Assembly (NCBI GenBank): GCA_015060455.1
Contig: SUYM01000012.1
Span: 19,225-83,224, forward strand
DNA from: Bacteroidales bacterium
GTDB taxonomy: Bacteria; Bacteroidota; Bacteroidia; Bacteroidales; UBA932
Reading direction: 5' to 3'
Length of the DNA stretch: 64,000 nucleotides
Shown here piece by piece: positions 36,299-45,117 of the stretch. Positions within the stretch are counted from its first letter, which is position 1. Every line of letters begins with the position of its first letter. Below the pieces are notes generated by a model. The model was not told the DNA's origin. It did not search any database and was given only the letters and a program-made list of their open reading frames with translations. The position numbers and the translations under genes were made by a program.

Positions 36299-37867
36299 AT
36301 GAAGAATAATAAAAACATATTGACAGCGCTCCTGGGCATAGTCCTGGGAGTTGTTCTTACGCTCTCATTCTCCAGGATATGGCAGACCCGCAAGTTTGAC
36401 GGCGACTACAACCGCTGGCGCAAACTCAATCTCATCCTGCATGAGGTTCAGAAGAACTATGTCGATACCATAGATATGGCCGGAATGACCGATGCAGCCG
36501 TTGTCGCGGCCTTGGAGAAACTTGACCCGCACTCTGTATATCTGCCACCAGTGGAACTCTCGGAGGCGGATACCGAACTTTCGGGAAATTTCGAAGGCAT
36601 AGGCATCACCTTCAATGTGCCGGAAGATACAGCCATCGTCCTCAACACCATTCCGGGCGGACCTTCCGAGAAGGCAGGTCTGATGCAGGGCGACAGAATC
36701 ATCATGGTGGGTGAGAGGACAATAGCAGGCAACAAGACCCCTCAGGATACGATGATCCGTCTGATGAAGGGCCCGAAAGGCACAAAGGTCAAGATCACTG
36801 TAAGCCGTCAGGGCACCCGTATTCCGTTTGACATCACCCGCGACAAGATACCTGTTCACTGTGTCGATGCGGCATTCATGATAGACGACAGGACAGGATA
36901 TATCAAACTCTCCAAGTTTACAAGGACCACATATCAGGAGTTCGCCCAGGCCACATCGAAACTCATGGAGCAGGGTATGAAGGAACTGATATTTGACCTG
37001 CGCAGCAACACCGGGGGCTATCTGGACCAGGCCTATCTGCTGACCAATGAGTTCCTCAGAGATGGGGATCTGGTGGTCTATATGGAAGGTCTTCATCGCA
37101 ACCGGGAAGACCTCTATGCCAATGGCAGGGGAAAGTTGAAGGATATCGGTCTGAATGTCCTTATCGATGAGGGTTCGGCCTCGTCAAGCGAGATATTTGC
37201 AGGAGCCATTCAGGACAATGACAGAGGACTTATCCTCGGACGCCGCTCCTTCGGAAAGGGACTGGTGCAGGAGCCTATAAACTTTACGGACGGCTCAGGT
37301 ATCAGACTTACGGTGGCACGCTTCTACACTCCGTCAGGCCGCTGCATCCAGAAGCCGTACGACAAGGACTATGCTTATGATATATATGAAAGGTACAGTC
37401 ATGGCGAAATGACCTCGGCTGACAGCATAAAGGTGGATACCTCTGCTGTATATTATACCATCAAGGGCCGCAAGGTCTATGGCGGAGGAGGAATCATTCC
37501 TGACGTATTCGTGCCGATGGACACCACTAAGGCAACCAAGTTCCATATAAACTGCACCAGAAAGGCCACAGCGATGCGCTTTGCATCTGCGATGTTCGAT
37601 AAATATAAGGACTCTCTTGCACAGATTTCCGATTTTGAGACCCTCAGGACTTATCTTGACGGCCTCGGTCTCGAAAAGCAGTTCCTTGATTACGCTTCCC
37701 GTGTAGATGGTTTTGTCCCTAAGGCCGGGGAGTGGGAGCAGACCCGCGAATATTTCATGCCTAATGTCTATGGCCTCGTCGGACGCTACTCAAAGGTCGG
37801 CGAAGAGGCCTTCTACCGCTTCTACCTCCCGATCGACGACACCATTCAGGCTGCGCTGAAGCATTGA
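36299..37867 (+). CDS. S41 family C-terminal processing peptidase (CtpA-like)
   Basis: 522 residues. N-terminal membrane/signal segment (ILTALLGIVLGVVLTLSFS), PDZ domain around residues 85-185 (GIGITFNVPED ... IVLNTIPGGPSEKAGLMQGD), then the S41 catalytic domain with Ser295 (GSASSSEIFAGA) and Lys320 (RSFGKGLVQ), a spacing of 25 that matches the Prc/CtpA dyad. Cleaves periplasmic proteins at C-termini, in some species peptidoglycan hydrolase regulators. Ends at a strong bidirectional terminator. Confidence 0.93.
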   Translation: MKNNKNILTALLGIVLGVVLTLSFSRIWQTRKFDGDYNRWRKLNLILHEVQKNYVDTIDMAGMTDAAVVAALEKLDPHSVYLPPVELSEADTELSGNFEGIGITFNVPEDTAIVLNTIPGGPSEKAGLMQGDRIIMVGERTIAGNKTPQDTMIRLMKGPKGTKVKITVSRQGTRIPFDITRDKIPVHCVDAAFMIDDRTGYIKLSKFTRTTYQEFAQATSKLMEQGMKELIFDLRSNTGGYLDQAYLLTNEFLRDGDLVVYMEGLHRNREDLYANGRGKLKDIGLNVLIDEGSASSSEIFAGAIQDNDRGLILGRRSFGKGLVQEPINFTDGSGIRLTVARFYTPSGRCIQKPYDKDYAYDIYERYSHGEMTSADSIKVDTSAVYYTIKGRKVYGGGGIIPDVFVPMDTTKATKFHINCTRKATAMRFASAMFDKYKDSLAQISDFETLRTYLDGLGLEKQFLDYASRVDGFVPKAGEWEQTREYFMPNVYGLVGRYSKVGEEAFYRFYLPIDDTIQAALKH

Positions 37868-37870
37868 TGG

Positions 37871-37907
37871 AAAAGCGACTTGGAAGATAAAACCAAGTCG
37901 CTTTTTT
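37871..37907. terminator. Bidirectional terminator between S41 peptidase and TonB-like gene
   Basis: 13-bp stem AAAAGCGACTTGG / CCAAGTCGCTTTT around a 9-nt loop, T-run on the right and A-run on the left. The T-run overlaps the stop of the opposing gene (37906-37908). Confidence 0.85.
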
Positions 37908-38634
37908 ACTGTGCTATAAATCTGTAAAGAATCTCGCCGGTCTGGTTGTGGGGAGCGGTAGGGGATGCGGAGAAACGTGAAAGACGGGCGGCGCGGATGG
38001 CAAACTCTCTCAGGCAGTTGTCGCTTGAAGAAACGGCGTCAAGAACTTTCGCTGCTGTAACCTGTCCTGAATTGTTCACAGTTATTATTACTGTGACATC
38101 ACCGCTGCCGTAACACCTGTATGCAGGTATTTTCAGGTGGCTTGCCTTGCGGCCGTCAAGGGTATATGACACTACGGAAGGGCCGCTGTATTCCTTTTTC
38201 TTGTCATCCTCCTTCTTTTTCTTCTGCTCGGACGGCAGTTCCACAGTCTCCTCGCGTGCATCTTCCAACTCCTGACCTGCCCTCAGTTCATTGGCAAGCC
38301 TTTCTGCGTCCTTGTACAACTGGTCTGCATCGGTGTTCCTGTCATCCTTGAGTTTCGCTCCGGCATCGACAGCAATGTTTCGGATGGGCTCAGATGAATT
38401 GCGTGAGGCTGCGATGAGTTCGTCAAGACGTCGGCTGACCTCCTCTCTGAATGCCTCCTCTCTTGCGCGCTGCTCGATTTCCTCCTGCTTCGAGAAGTCC
38501 AGCACGAAACTCTCCTCCCTGCGCAGGGTGGAGTCAATCTGGTATGCAAGCATGGCAATAATCACCACCAGATGGAATATGATGGTGACATACAGGCCTG
38601 CACGGTCCTCCTTATTTTTGAAGAACTTTTTCAA
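37906..38634 (-). CDS. TonB-like energy transducer protein
   Basis: 242 residues. N-terminal membrane helix (LYVTIIFHLVVIIAMLAYQI), then a long charged, coiled-coil-prone region with an acidic/Lys linker (QKKKKEDDKKKE), and a C-terminal domain with the TonB-like pattern IPAYRCYGSGDVTVIITVNNSGQVTAAKVL. Anchored in the inner membrane and probably spanning the periplasm. Overlaps udk by 23 nt. A canonical TonB partner ExbB/ExbD set is 3 kb upstream but in a separate operon. Confidence 0.75.
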   Translation of the reverse strand: MKKFFKNKEDRAGLYVTIIFHLVVIIAMLAYQIDSTLRREESFVLDFSKQEEIEQRAREEAFREEVSRRLDELIAASRNSSEPIRNIAVDAGAKLKDDRNTDADQLYKDAERLANELRAGQELEDAREETVELPSEQKKKKEDDKKKEYSGPSVVSYTLDGRKASHLKIPAYRCYGSGDVTVIITVNNSGQVTAAKVLDAVSSSDNCLREFAIRAARLSRFSASPTAPHNQTGEILYRFIAQ

Positions 38635-39223
38635 TTGTTGCTGAAATCACGTCGATGGCTACCTTGTTGTGACCGCCCTGAGGAATGATTATGTCCGCAT
38701 ATCTCTTGCTCGGCTCGATGAACTGGAGGTACATCGGCTTGACCGTCTTGGTGTATCTTTCGATGACCCATTCTGCCGTCTTGCCTCTTTCTGCAATGTC
38801 TCTGGATATGACTCTCATCACCCTGTCGTCATCGTCCGCATCCACAAAGAGTTTGATGTCCATCTGCTCTCGCAACTCCGGGCATGTGAACACAAGGATG
38901 CCTTCTACGATGATCACCTCTGCCGGTCTGACAGTCACTGTCTCGTCCTTTGAACGGGAACATGTAATATAGGAATATACCGGCTGCTCGACACTCCTTC
39001 CTTCTTTCAGTTCCTTGATATGCCGGCAGAGAAGTTCGAAATCGATGGAGTCGGGATGATCGAAATTATGATCCCTCTTTTCCTGGTCTGTGCAATGACT
39101 CAGGTCCTTGTAGTAGGCATCCTGAGGGATGACCACCACCTTGTCTTTCAGTTGCCCGGTGATGGCCTTCACAACTGTCGTCTTGCCCGAACCGGAACCC
39201 CCGGCTATTCCAATTATCATCAT
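38612..39223 (-). CDS. udk: Uridine kinase
   Basis: 203 residues. P-loop GGSGSGKT at residues 8-15, DFELLCRHIKELKEG and the ILVF...DIKLFVDADDDDRVMRVISRDIAERG region with the conserved RRI/RDI segment. Phosphorylates uridine and cytidine in pyrimidine salvage. Its start lies 30 bp beyond a long hairpin that separates it from asnS. Confidence 0.94.
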   Translation of the reverse strand: MMIIGIAGGSGSGKTTVVKAITGQLKDKVVVIPQDAYYKDLSHCTDQEKRDHNFDHPDSIDFELLCRHIKELKEGRSVEQPVYSYITCSRSKDETVTVRPAEVIIVEGILVFTCPELREQMDIKLFVDADDDDRVMRVISRDIAERGKTAEWVIERYTKTVKPMYLQFIEPSKRYADIIIPQGGHNKVAIDVISATIEKVLQK

Positions 39224-39252
39224 GATGTTGTAAATTTTAGCGTTCAGGGAGC

Positions 39253-39340
39253 ATTAGAATCGGGACCGGCCTTTAAGCGAGCATTTGCCCGGATAGGGTC
39301 GCGAAGCGATAGGGAGCGAAAGGCCGGTCCTGATTCTAAT
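39253..39340. terminator. Long hairpin with conserved loop core between asnS and udk
   Basis: 22-bp stem (39253-39274 / 39319-39340, one mismatch) around a 44-nt loop containing AAGCGAGCATTTGCCCGG then ATAGGGTCG. Its loop matches the atpA-atpG hairpin loop although the stems are unrelated. The right arm overlaps the asnS stop codon at 39336. Confidence 0.6.
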
Positions 39341-40730
39341 ACTCTGCGTTCTTCGGTGTACGAGGGAATGGTATCACATCACGGATATTGCTCATTCCGG
39401 TCACGAAGAGAAGAAGTCTCTCAAAGCCGAGGCCGAAGCCGCTGTGTGGAGCGGATCCGTAACGGCGTGTGTCAAGATACCACTCAAGACCCTTCCTGCT
39501 CATTCCGAGTTCGTCGATGCGCGCTTCCAGTTTTGAAAGTGAAGCCTCACGCTCAGAGCCTCCGATAATTTCTCCGATCTTAGGGAAGAGCACATCCATT
39601 GCACGCACAGTCTTTCCGTCCTCATTCTGCTTCATGTAGAACGCCTTGATGTCCTTAGGGTAGTCTGTCAGGATTACAGGCTTCTTGAAATGATTCTCTA
39701 CAAGGTATCTCTCATGCTCGCTCTGAAGGTCTGTTCCCCAACTTACAGGATACTCCCATTCTACTCCTGCTGCCTCAAGGATCTTTACTCCTTCTGTATA
39801 TGAAAGGCGTACGAACTCAGTGTCAGCCACGCCTTCGAGGCGCTCTATAAGTTCGTTGTCATATCTGTCATTGAGGAACTTGATGTCGTCGTAGCAGTTG
39901 TCAAGTGCATATTTTACAAGATACTTGATGAACTCCTCAGCAAGATCCATGTTGTCTGTGATGTCATAGAATGCCATCTCCGGCTCGATCATCCAGAACT
40001 CTGCAAGGTGGCGCGGGGTGTTGGAGTTTTCAGCGCGGAAGGTCGGACCGAAGGTGTATATGTTTCCGAGAGCCATGGCTCCGAGTTCGCCTTCAAGCTG
40101 TCCGCTCACCGTAAGGCTGGTCTCCTTGCCGAAGAAGTCCTTGCTGTAATCGACGCGTCCCTTCTTGTCGCGTGGGAGGTTCTCCATGTCAAGAGTTGTG
40201 ACACGGAACATCTGGCCTGCTCCTTCACAGTCTGATGCTGTGATCAGCGGAGTGTGTACATATACAAATCCCCTTTCGTTGAAGAATGTATGGATTGCAT
40301 ATGCCATTTTGCTGCGGATACGGTAAATCGCTCCGAAAGTATTTGTACGAGGGCGCAGGTGAGCCACAGTCCTGAGGAACTCAAATGAGGTGTCCTTCTT
40401 CTGAAGAGGGAAGCGCATAGGGTCGCACTCTCCGTAAACCTCTATCTCGCTCGCCTGGATCTCTGTCGCCTGGCCGCCGCCCATGGACTCTACGAGTTTG
40501 CCCCATACGGCAATGCACGCTCCTGTCGTTACTTTTGCAAGTACAGCCTCATTCTCCGGAGTCTTATCGACAACAATCTGTATATTATTTATAGTAGAAC
40601 CATCGTTGAGGGCTATGAACGCCACGTTCTTGTTTCCTCTCTTTGTCCTTACCCATCCTTTGGCAAGAACCTCCTTGCCCGGCTCGCTTGTGAGCAGGTC
40701 TTTTACCTTGGTTCTGATAACTGTTTCCAT
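39336..40730 (-). CDS. asnS: Asparaginyl-tRNA synthetase
   Basis: 464 residues, class IIb. N-terminal OB-fold anticodon-binding domain ([25 protein letters not shown]), class II motif 2 ([26 protein letters not shown]) and motif 3 ([29 protein letters not shown]). The Asn-type C-terminus [17 protein letters not shown] is distinctive. Single gene, with a TATATTTG box about 30 nt upstream. Confidence 0.97.
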   Translation of the reverse strand: METVIRTKVKDLLTSEPGKEVLAKGWVRTKRGNKNVAFIALNDGSTINNIQIVVDKTPENEAVLAKVTTGACIAVWGKLVESMGGGQATEIQASEIEVYGECDPMRFPLQKKDTSFEFLRTVAHLRPRTNTFGAIYRIRSKMAYAIHTFFNERGFVYVHTPLITASDCEGAGQMFRVTTLDMENLPRDKKGRVDYSKDFFGKETSLTVSGQLEGELGAMALGNIYTFGPTFRAENSNTPRHLAEFWMIEPEMAFYDITDNMDLAEEFIKYLVKYALDNCYDDIKFLNDRYDNELIERLEGVADTEFVRLSYTEGVKILEAAGVEWEYPVSWGTDLQSEHERYLVENHFKKPVILTDYPKDIKAFYMKQNEDGKTVRAMDVLFPKIGEIIGGSEREASLSKLEARIDELGMSRKGLEWYLDTRRYGSAPHSGFGLGFERLLLFVTGMSNIRDVIPFPRTPKNAEY

Positions 40731-40759
40731 TATATGTTTCTGTTTATATTCCTAACCTG

Positions 40760-40767
40760 CAAATATA
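40760..40767 (-). promoter_or_regulatory. -7 box for asnS
   Basis: TATATTTG on the minus strand, about 30 nt before the asnS ATG. No clear TTG at the -33 position. Confidence 0.5.
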
Positions 40768-40845
40768 ACTAATTTATATAAATTGTGAAATATGTCCCGG
40801 TAGAGATCGCCACGTCGCTATCACTTCTCGCGATGACGTTATGCA

Positions 40846-40875
40846 AAAAAAAGCAGCCCGTCGGACTGCTTTTTA
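40846..40875 (-). terminator. Terminator of the exb operon
   Basis: On the minus strand AAAAAGCAG...CTGCTTTTT with an inner CCG/CGG, followed by a T-run. It lies 20 bp beyond the last exbD stop. Confidence 0.8.
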
Positions 40876-40894
40876 AAAATATTGATAGGAGGGA

Positions 40895-41359
40895 TTACTC
40901 TCCCTTTCTTGCTGTGTACATGATCTTCAATGCCGAGCACTTGCGGAGTTCCTGCTTCACGTCGGTCACGATACCCATACGGGTGTTCTCGTCAGCCTTT
41001 ATGGCAACGGTCATGAACGAACGGTCTGCCTCTGACATCGCGTCACGCTCTGCTGCAATGAAGTCGCGGATCTCAGCCGTAGTCTTGAAGGTGTCGTTGA
41101 GCTGGATACGTGAATCAGTACCGTACTGGCCCTGGAGAGGCTTGATAGGTGTACCGATGTTTATGTATGAAGTCAAGTCCTTTCTTTCAAGTTTTGCTAC
41201 CTCTGACGCCTCTGGAAGTGTTACCATAACCTTGCTTTCTGTCTCACGCATGGTGGTTGTCACCATGAAGAAGAAGAGCAGCATAAACACGATATCGGAA
41301 AGTGAGCCTGAAGGTGGCTGTGGCACTGTCCTTTTCTCTTTCTGTTTGAATTTTGACAT
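40895..41359 (-). CDS. exbD: ExbD/TolR family protein 2
   Basis: 154 residues. Single N-terminal membrane helix containing the conserved Asp of the proton path (GSLSDIVFMLLFFFMVTTTM), then a small periplasmic domain ending IKADENTRMGIVTDVKQELRKCSALKIMY. Second ExbD copy of the exbB-hyp-exbD-exbD operon; works with ExbB to energise TonB-dependent transport. Confidence 0.92.
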   Translation of the reverse strand: MSKFKQKEKRTVPQPPSGSLSDIVFMLLFFFMVTTTMRETESKVMVTLPEASEVAKLERKDLTSYINIGTPIKPLQGQYGTDSRIQLNDTFKTTAEIRDFIAAERDAMSEADRSFMTVAIKADENTRMGIVTDVKQELRKCSALKIMYTARKGE

Positions 41360-41374
41360 ATTGCTTTTCTCCTA

Positions 41375-41950
41375 TTATTTCTTTGAGACATCCTTAGGCT
41401 CTGCCTCGGAAATGTTCTGAGGAACAGCCTTTCTTACAATAACCTGTTCGTCCTCGTTACATTTGATATAGACCTTGCCGAAGTTTGCCATGGCGAACTC
41501 GTCGCGGAGTTCGTTGACAGCCTTCACGAGTTCGTTCTGTACGGCGATGTATGCCTTGTAACTGGTACCACGGTCATTCTGAAGCGAGATGACTCCCTTG
41601 GAAACCATGCATGGGCCGAATCCTTCGATTTCGATCTCCTCCTTTTCTGGAAGGTTCGGATCGTTGTTAGGATTTGAGAGGAACTCTTTGATCTTATCTT
41701 TGAGGAAGACTACATCCATAGGCTCAGTACCAGCAAGAAGTCTGTCGGCAGAGTTAATCTTCACAACGATGATGTTGCGGCGATTAACCTTCTGGTCCTC
41801 CACCTTCTGATTCGGATCAGGCATAGGAGGAAGACGACGCTGAAGACCCTTGTCCTGATCCATGGTGGTAGTCATCATGAAGAAACAGAGCAAGAGGAAC
41901 GCCATGTCCGCCGTTGAACTTGAATTGATTTCTGGTGTTTTCTTTGCCAT
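41375..41950 (-). CDS. exbD: ExbD/TolR family protein 1
   Basis: 191 residues, longer than its neighbour because of an inserted periplasmic segment (about residues 45-110). The N-terminal helix STADMAFLLLCFFMMTTTM carries the conserved Asp. Eight bp separate it from the membrane protein upstream and 15 bp from the second exbD. Two dissimilar ExbDs per operon are common in Bacteroidota. Confidence 0.92.
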   Translation of the reverse strand: MAKKTPEINSSSTADMAFLLLCFFMMTTTMDQDKGLQRRLPPMPDPNQKVEDQKVNRRNIIVVKINSADRLLAGTEPMDVVFLKDKIKEFLSNPNNDPNLPEKEEIEIEGFGPCMVSKGVISLQNDRGTSYKAYIAVQNELVKAVNELRDEFAMANFGKVYIKCNEDEQVIVRKAVPQNISEAEPKDVSKK

Positions 41951-41958
41951 GTCGTTAA

Positions 41959-42390
41959 TTATTTACGGGTTGCACCGATAATCCAACCGGCTACAAGAGC
42001 CACAAGTGAACCTCCGAAGAGGAGATATGTAAGATTGAGTATGGTGTCAGTTAATTTGAGGGTGCCGTCAGATACAGGATCTCCAAGGTAGCCGACAGCA
42101 GGGGTTCCCGGTGCGAGCGCCCAAGCAATCAGAATGATCACAGCGATGGCAGCAATACCGATGCCCAGTTTGACGAGGGACTTCGGATTGTTCATGCCGC
42201 CGATCACAACCACGCCGAGAATAACTGCGGCGATGGCGATCAAAGCATAAGCATAGGCACAGTAGAGCATTATGTCAACAGGGAGGTCACCGCTCTTCTC
42301 GAATCCGATGGCGAAACCGAGGAAACTGAGGATGGCTCCGATGACGAAAAGTCCTACAAGAACCCATTTGATTATTTTGTCGTATTTCAT
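41959..42390 (-). CDS. Small membrane protein of the exb operon
   Basis: 143 residues with four hydrophobic segments (IIKWVLVGLFVIGAILSFLG, LYCAYAYALIAIAAVILGVV, LGIGIAAIAVIILIAWAL, YLLFGGSLVALVAGWIIG) and short Gly/Asp-rich loops. No catalytic motif. The position between exbB and exbD suggests an accessory subunit or assembly factor of the Exb complex; function unknown. Confidence 0.85.
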   Translation of the reverse strand: MKYDKIIKWVLVGLFVIGAILSFLGFAIGFEKSGDLPVDIMLYCAYAYALIAIAAVILGVVVIGGMNNPKSLVKLGIGIAAIAVIILIAWALAPGTPAVGYLGDPVSDGTLKLTDTILNLTYLLFGGSLVALVAGWIIGATRK

Positions 42391-42425
42391 TGTATGGAAA
42401 TGTCAAATGTTAGTTTTCCTTATAC

Positions 42426-43205
42426 TTATTTCTGGTACTTCACCAGGATATCCATGAGAGAGATTGAAGCATCCTCCATCTCGATAGTGAGGGACTCAAC
42501 CTGTGAAAGGATATAGTTGTAGAAAATCTGAAGGATAACGGCAACGATCAAACCACCCACAGTAGTGATCAAAGCGACCTTCATACCACCTGCAACGACT
42601 GCCGGAGACATGTCACCTGCAACCATGATGGCGTCAAATGCCTGGATCATACCGATAACTGTACCCAAGAATCCGAGTGATGGTGCGATAGCGATGAAGA
42701 GAGAAATCCATGAGAGGTTCTGCTCCATTCTGCTTGACTCTACTCCACCGTAAGAAACGAGAGCCTTCTCAGCCTCCTCGAGGTTCTGACCCTTGATAAG
42801 ACGGTCAAGTGCCTGATAGAAGATTGATGCAACAGGACCACGCTCGTTGAAGCAGATCTGTGCTGCAGCCTCAATACCTTCCTCTTCAAGGGCAGCCTCA
42901 ACTTTTGCAAGGAGGTTCTTTGTGTTGGTCTTTGAGAGAGCAAGATAAAGGATACGCTCGATACAGAGAGCAAGACCGAGGATAAGACAAGCGATAACGA
43001 GTGCCATGAAGCCTGCACCACCTTCGATGAACTTAGTCTTAAGAGCCTGGTGCATAGGAACTTCCTCAGGAAGAACCTCCTCAGCAGCAGGTGCTGCTAC
43101 CTCTGTTGCTGCTGGCTCGGCAGCCTGCTCGTCCTGAGCTGCTGCATTCTGTGCAGAAAAGGCCATAACGCCCATTACTGCCAAAAACATGAAAATTTTT
43201 TTCAT
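42426..43205 (-). CDS. exbB: MotA/TolQ/ExbB proton channel protein
   Basis: 259 residues. Signal-like N-terminus and an Ala/Glu-rich stretch (DEQAAEPAATEVAAPAAEEV) precede three membrane helices. The MotA_ExbB domain includes GVESSRMEQNLSWISLFIAIAPSLGFLGTVIGMIQAFD and GMKVALITTVGGLIVAVILQI. First gene of the operon. The long N-terminal extension is a Bacteroidota feature. Confidence 0.94.
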   Translation of the reverse strand: MKKIFMFLAVMGVMAFSAQNAAAQDEQAAEPAATEVAAPAAEEVLPEEVPMHQALKTKFIEGGAGFMALVIACLILGLALCIERILYLALSKTNTKNLLAKVEAALEEEGIEAAAQICFNERGPVASIFYQALDRLIKGQNLEEAEKALVSYGGVESSRMEQNLSWISLFIAIAPSLGFLGTVIGMIQAFDAIMVAGDMSPAVVAGGMKVALITTVGGLIVAVILQIFYNYILSQVESLTIEMEDASISLMDILVKYQK

Positions 43206-43303
43206 AATTGTTTTTGTGTGTTTTGATTAATAAAGTTATTGATTTTGTATGTGTATTCGTAAAATCGGTGCAATTTAGTAAATAAATTTCAAACGGCAAT
43301 AAT

Positions 43304-44341
43304 TTATTTGGTTATTTCTCCTCTGAGGTCTGTTTCAAGGAGCGCCGCCCTTTGTGTATTGTCATAATCTGTCCCCATAAGGAAGAAGAGTTTGGCAAGG
43401 GCGCTCTCCGTGGTGCTGTCATACCCGCTGACAATCCCTGCTTCCTTAAGGCACTTTCCTGTTGCATAGATGTCCATGTTGACGCTTCCCGCCCTGCATT
43501 GGGTGACGTTCAGCAGTATCTTTCCCATCGCGACGGCCTCCTTGATCATGTCGAGGAACCACTCTTTGGACGGTGCGTTTCCGGCCCCGTAGGTCTCCAG
43601 GATGACAGCCTTGCTTTCGGGAGCGCATAGAATGCCCCTGACAACCTGCGGAGTTATCCCGGGATGAATCTTGAGGACTGATACGTTGGTATTCAGTGAC
43701 TTATGGAATATCGGGGTGGAAGTCCAGTCCTCGGGTTTCAGGATTATGCCTGTGTTGTATCTTATGCTGATGCCGGCCTCTGCAAGAGGTGGGAGATTCT
43801 CGGAGCGGAAGGCCCGGAAGTGGTCGGAGTTGACCTTTGTGGTCCTGTTTCCGCGCATGAGGATGTTGTCGAAATATATGCACACCTCAGGCACGAGGGC
43901 ATGGCCTTCTTCGTCCTTTGCTGCGGCGATCTCTACCGCGGAGATGAGGTTTTCCTTTCCGTCGGTGCGCGGCATGCCGATAGGTAACTGACTGCCTGTC
44001 AATATGACAGGTTTTGTAAGCCCTTCTATCATGAAACTTAGTGCAGATGCCGAATATGCCATGGTGTCAGTTCCGTGCAGGATGACGAAACCGTCGTAAC
44101 TGTCATACCTCTGCTCTATAAGTTCCACAAGCGTCACCCAACTCTGTGGCTCTATGTCGGAAGAGTCTATCAGGGGGTCGAAGGTAACGGCGTCTATCTT
44201 GTAGGCAAACTTGCGCAATTCGGGAACCTCAGCAAGTATCTGGCTGAAATCGAAAGGACGCAGGGCCTGGATTGTCGGGTCTTCCTTCATTCCGATGGTT
44301 CCTCCTGTGTATATCAGGAGTATTGAAGATTTCGGGCTCAT
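43304..44341 (-). CDS. ansA: L-asparaginase, type I
   Basis: 345 residues. Active-site threonines in LLIYTGGTIGM and LHGTDTMAYSASALSFM, with the Lys/Asp dyad region following. Lacks a signal peptide, so cytoplasmic, type I. Overlaps tatD by ATGA and is the last gene of dprA-tatD-ansA. Confidence 0.94.
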   Translation of the reverse strand: MSPKSSILLIYTGGTIGMKEDPTIQALRPFDFSQILAEVPELRKFAYKIDAVTFDPLIDSSDIEPQSWVTLVELIEQRYDSYDGFVILHGTDTMAYSASALSFMIEGLTKPVILTGSQLPIGMPRTDGKENLISAVEIAAAKDEEGHALVPEVCIYFDNILMRGNRTTKVNSDHFRAFRSENLPPLAEAGISIRYNTGIILKPEDWTSTPIFHKSLNTNVSVLKIHPGITPQVVRGILCAPESKAVILETYGAGNAPSKEWFLDMIKEAVAMGKILLNVTQCRAGSVNMDIYATGKCLKEAGIVSGYDSTTESALAKLFFLMGTDYDNTQRAALLETDLRGEITK

Positions 44342-45105
44342 ATGTTGAAAAGTTGTTTGGCGTTTTCGGTCGTCTGTGCGGCAATCTCGCTGATGTCAAT
44401 GCCCTTTATTCCGGCAAGTCTGGATGCGATATGCGGTATGTATGCGCTTTCGTTCCGCTGTCCTCTGAAAGGTACTGGCGTCAGATACGGAGAGTCGGTT
44501 TCAAGCAGGATCCTCTCCAAGGGGATGTCCTTGACCGTTTCTGCGATGGATGCCTTCTTGAAGGTGAGGACACCTCCGATGCCGACATGCCAGTCTCCGA
44601 GTTTCTGGATTTCGCGGAAGGTCTCCCTGCTGCCGCTGTACGCATGGAAAACGCCCCTCAGGTCCAATGAGCGGCAACTCCTCAGGATGTCAAGTATGAT
44701 CTCGGTGGATTCGCGTGAGTGGATGATCACAGGCAGGTTTAGTTCGTGCGCCTTCTGCAACTGTATGCGGAAGACCTCTTTCTGCTGGTCGAGATATTCC
44801 CTTGACCAGTAGCAGTCTATGCCGATTTCGCCTATGGCGCGGATCTCTTTCCCTGAATATGCTTCCATCTTTTCCATCTCCGTCTGCCATCCGGCATCTA
44901 CCGATGTTGGATGGAGTCCCAGACATGGATAGAGGCTCCCGGGGTGTCTTTCCGCAAGGGAGAACATCTCCTCCCGTGTCTGGGAGTCGATGTCGGGAAG
45001 AATGATCCGGGTTACTCCTGCCTGTGAAGCCCTCTCCACGGCAAGGTCCATGTCCGCGGCAAAGGCCTCGTCATAAAGGTGTGAGTGTGTATCTACGAAT
45101 TGCAT
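44338..45105 (-). CDS. TatD family metal-dependent hydrolase
   Basis: 255 residues from ATG 45105 (a GTG three bases upstream is less likely). TIM-barrel metal sites: DTHSHLYDEAF, AIGEIGIDCYW, VIIHSRES, GVFHAYSG and LLETDSPYL. Family members are 3'-5' exo/endonucleases or D-tyrosyl deacylase-like. A TAAATTTG box overlaps the dprA stop four nt upstream, implying an internal, nearly leaderless promoter. Confidence 0.92.
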   Translation of the reverse strand: MQFVDTHSHLYDEAFAADMDLAVERASQAGVTRIILPDIDSQTREEMFSLAERHPGSLYPCLGLHPTSVDAGWQTEMEKMEAYSGKEIRAIGEIGIDCYWSREYLDQQKEVFRIQLQKAHELNLPVIIHSRESTEIILDILRSCRSLDLRGVFHAYSGSRETFREIQKLGDWHVGIGGVLTFKKASIAETVKDIPLERILLETDSPYLTPVPFRGQRNESAYIPHIASRLAGIKGIDISEIAAQTTENAKQLFNI

Positions 45106-45109
45106 CACG

Positions 45110-45117
45110 CAAATTTA
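45110..45117 (-). promoter_or_regulatory. -7 box for tatD inside the dprA stop region
   Basis: TAAATTTG on the minus strand. Its first bases form the dprA TAA stop; only four nt separate it from the tatD ATG. Confidence 0.45.
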
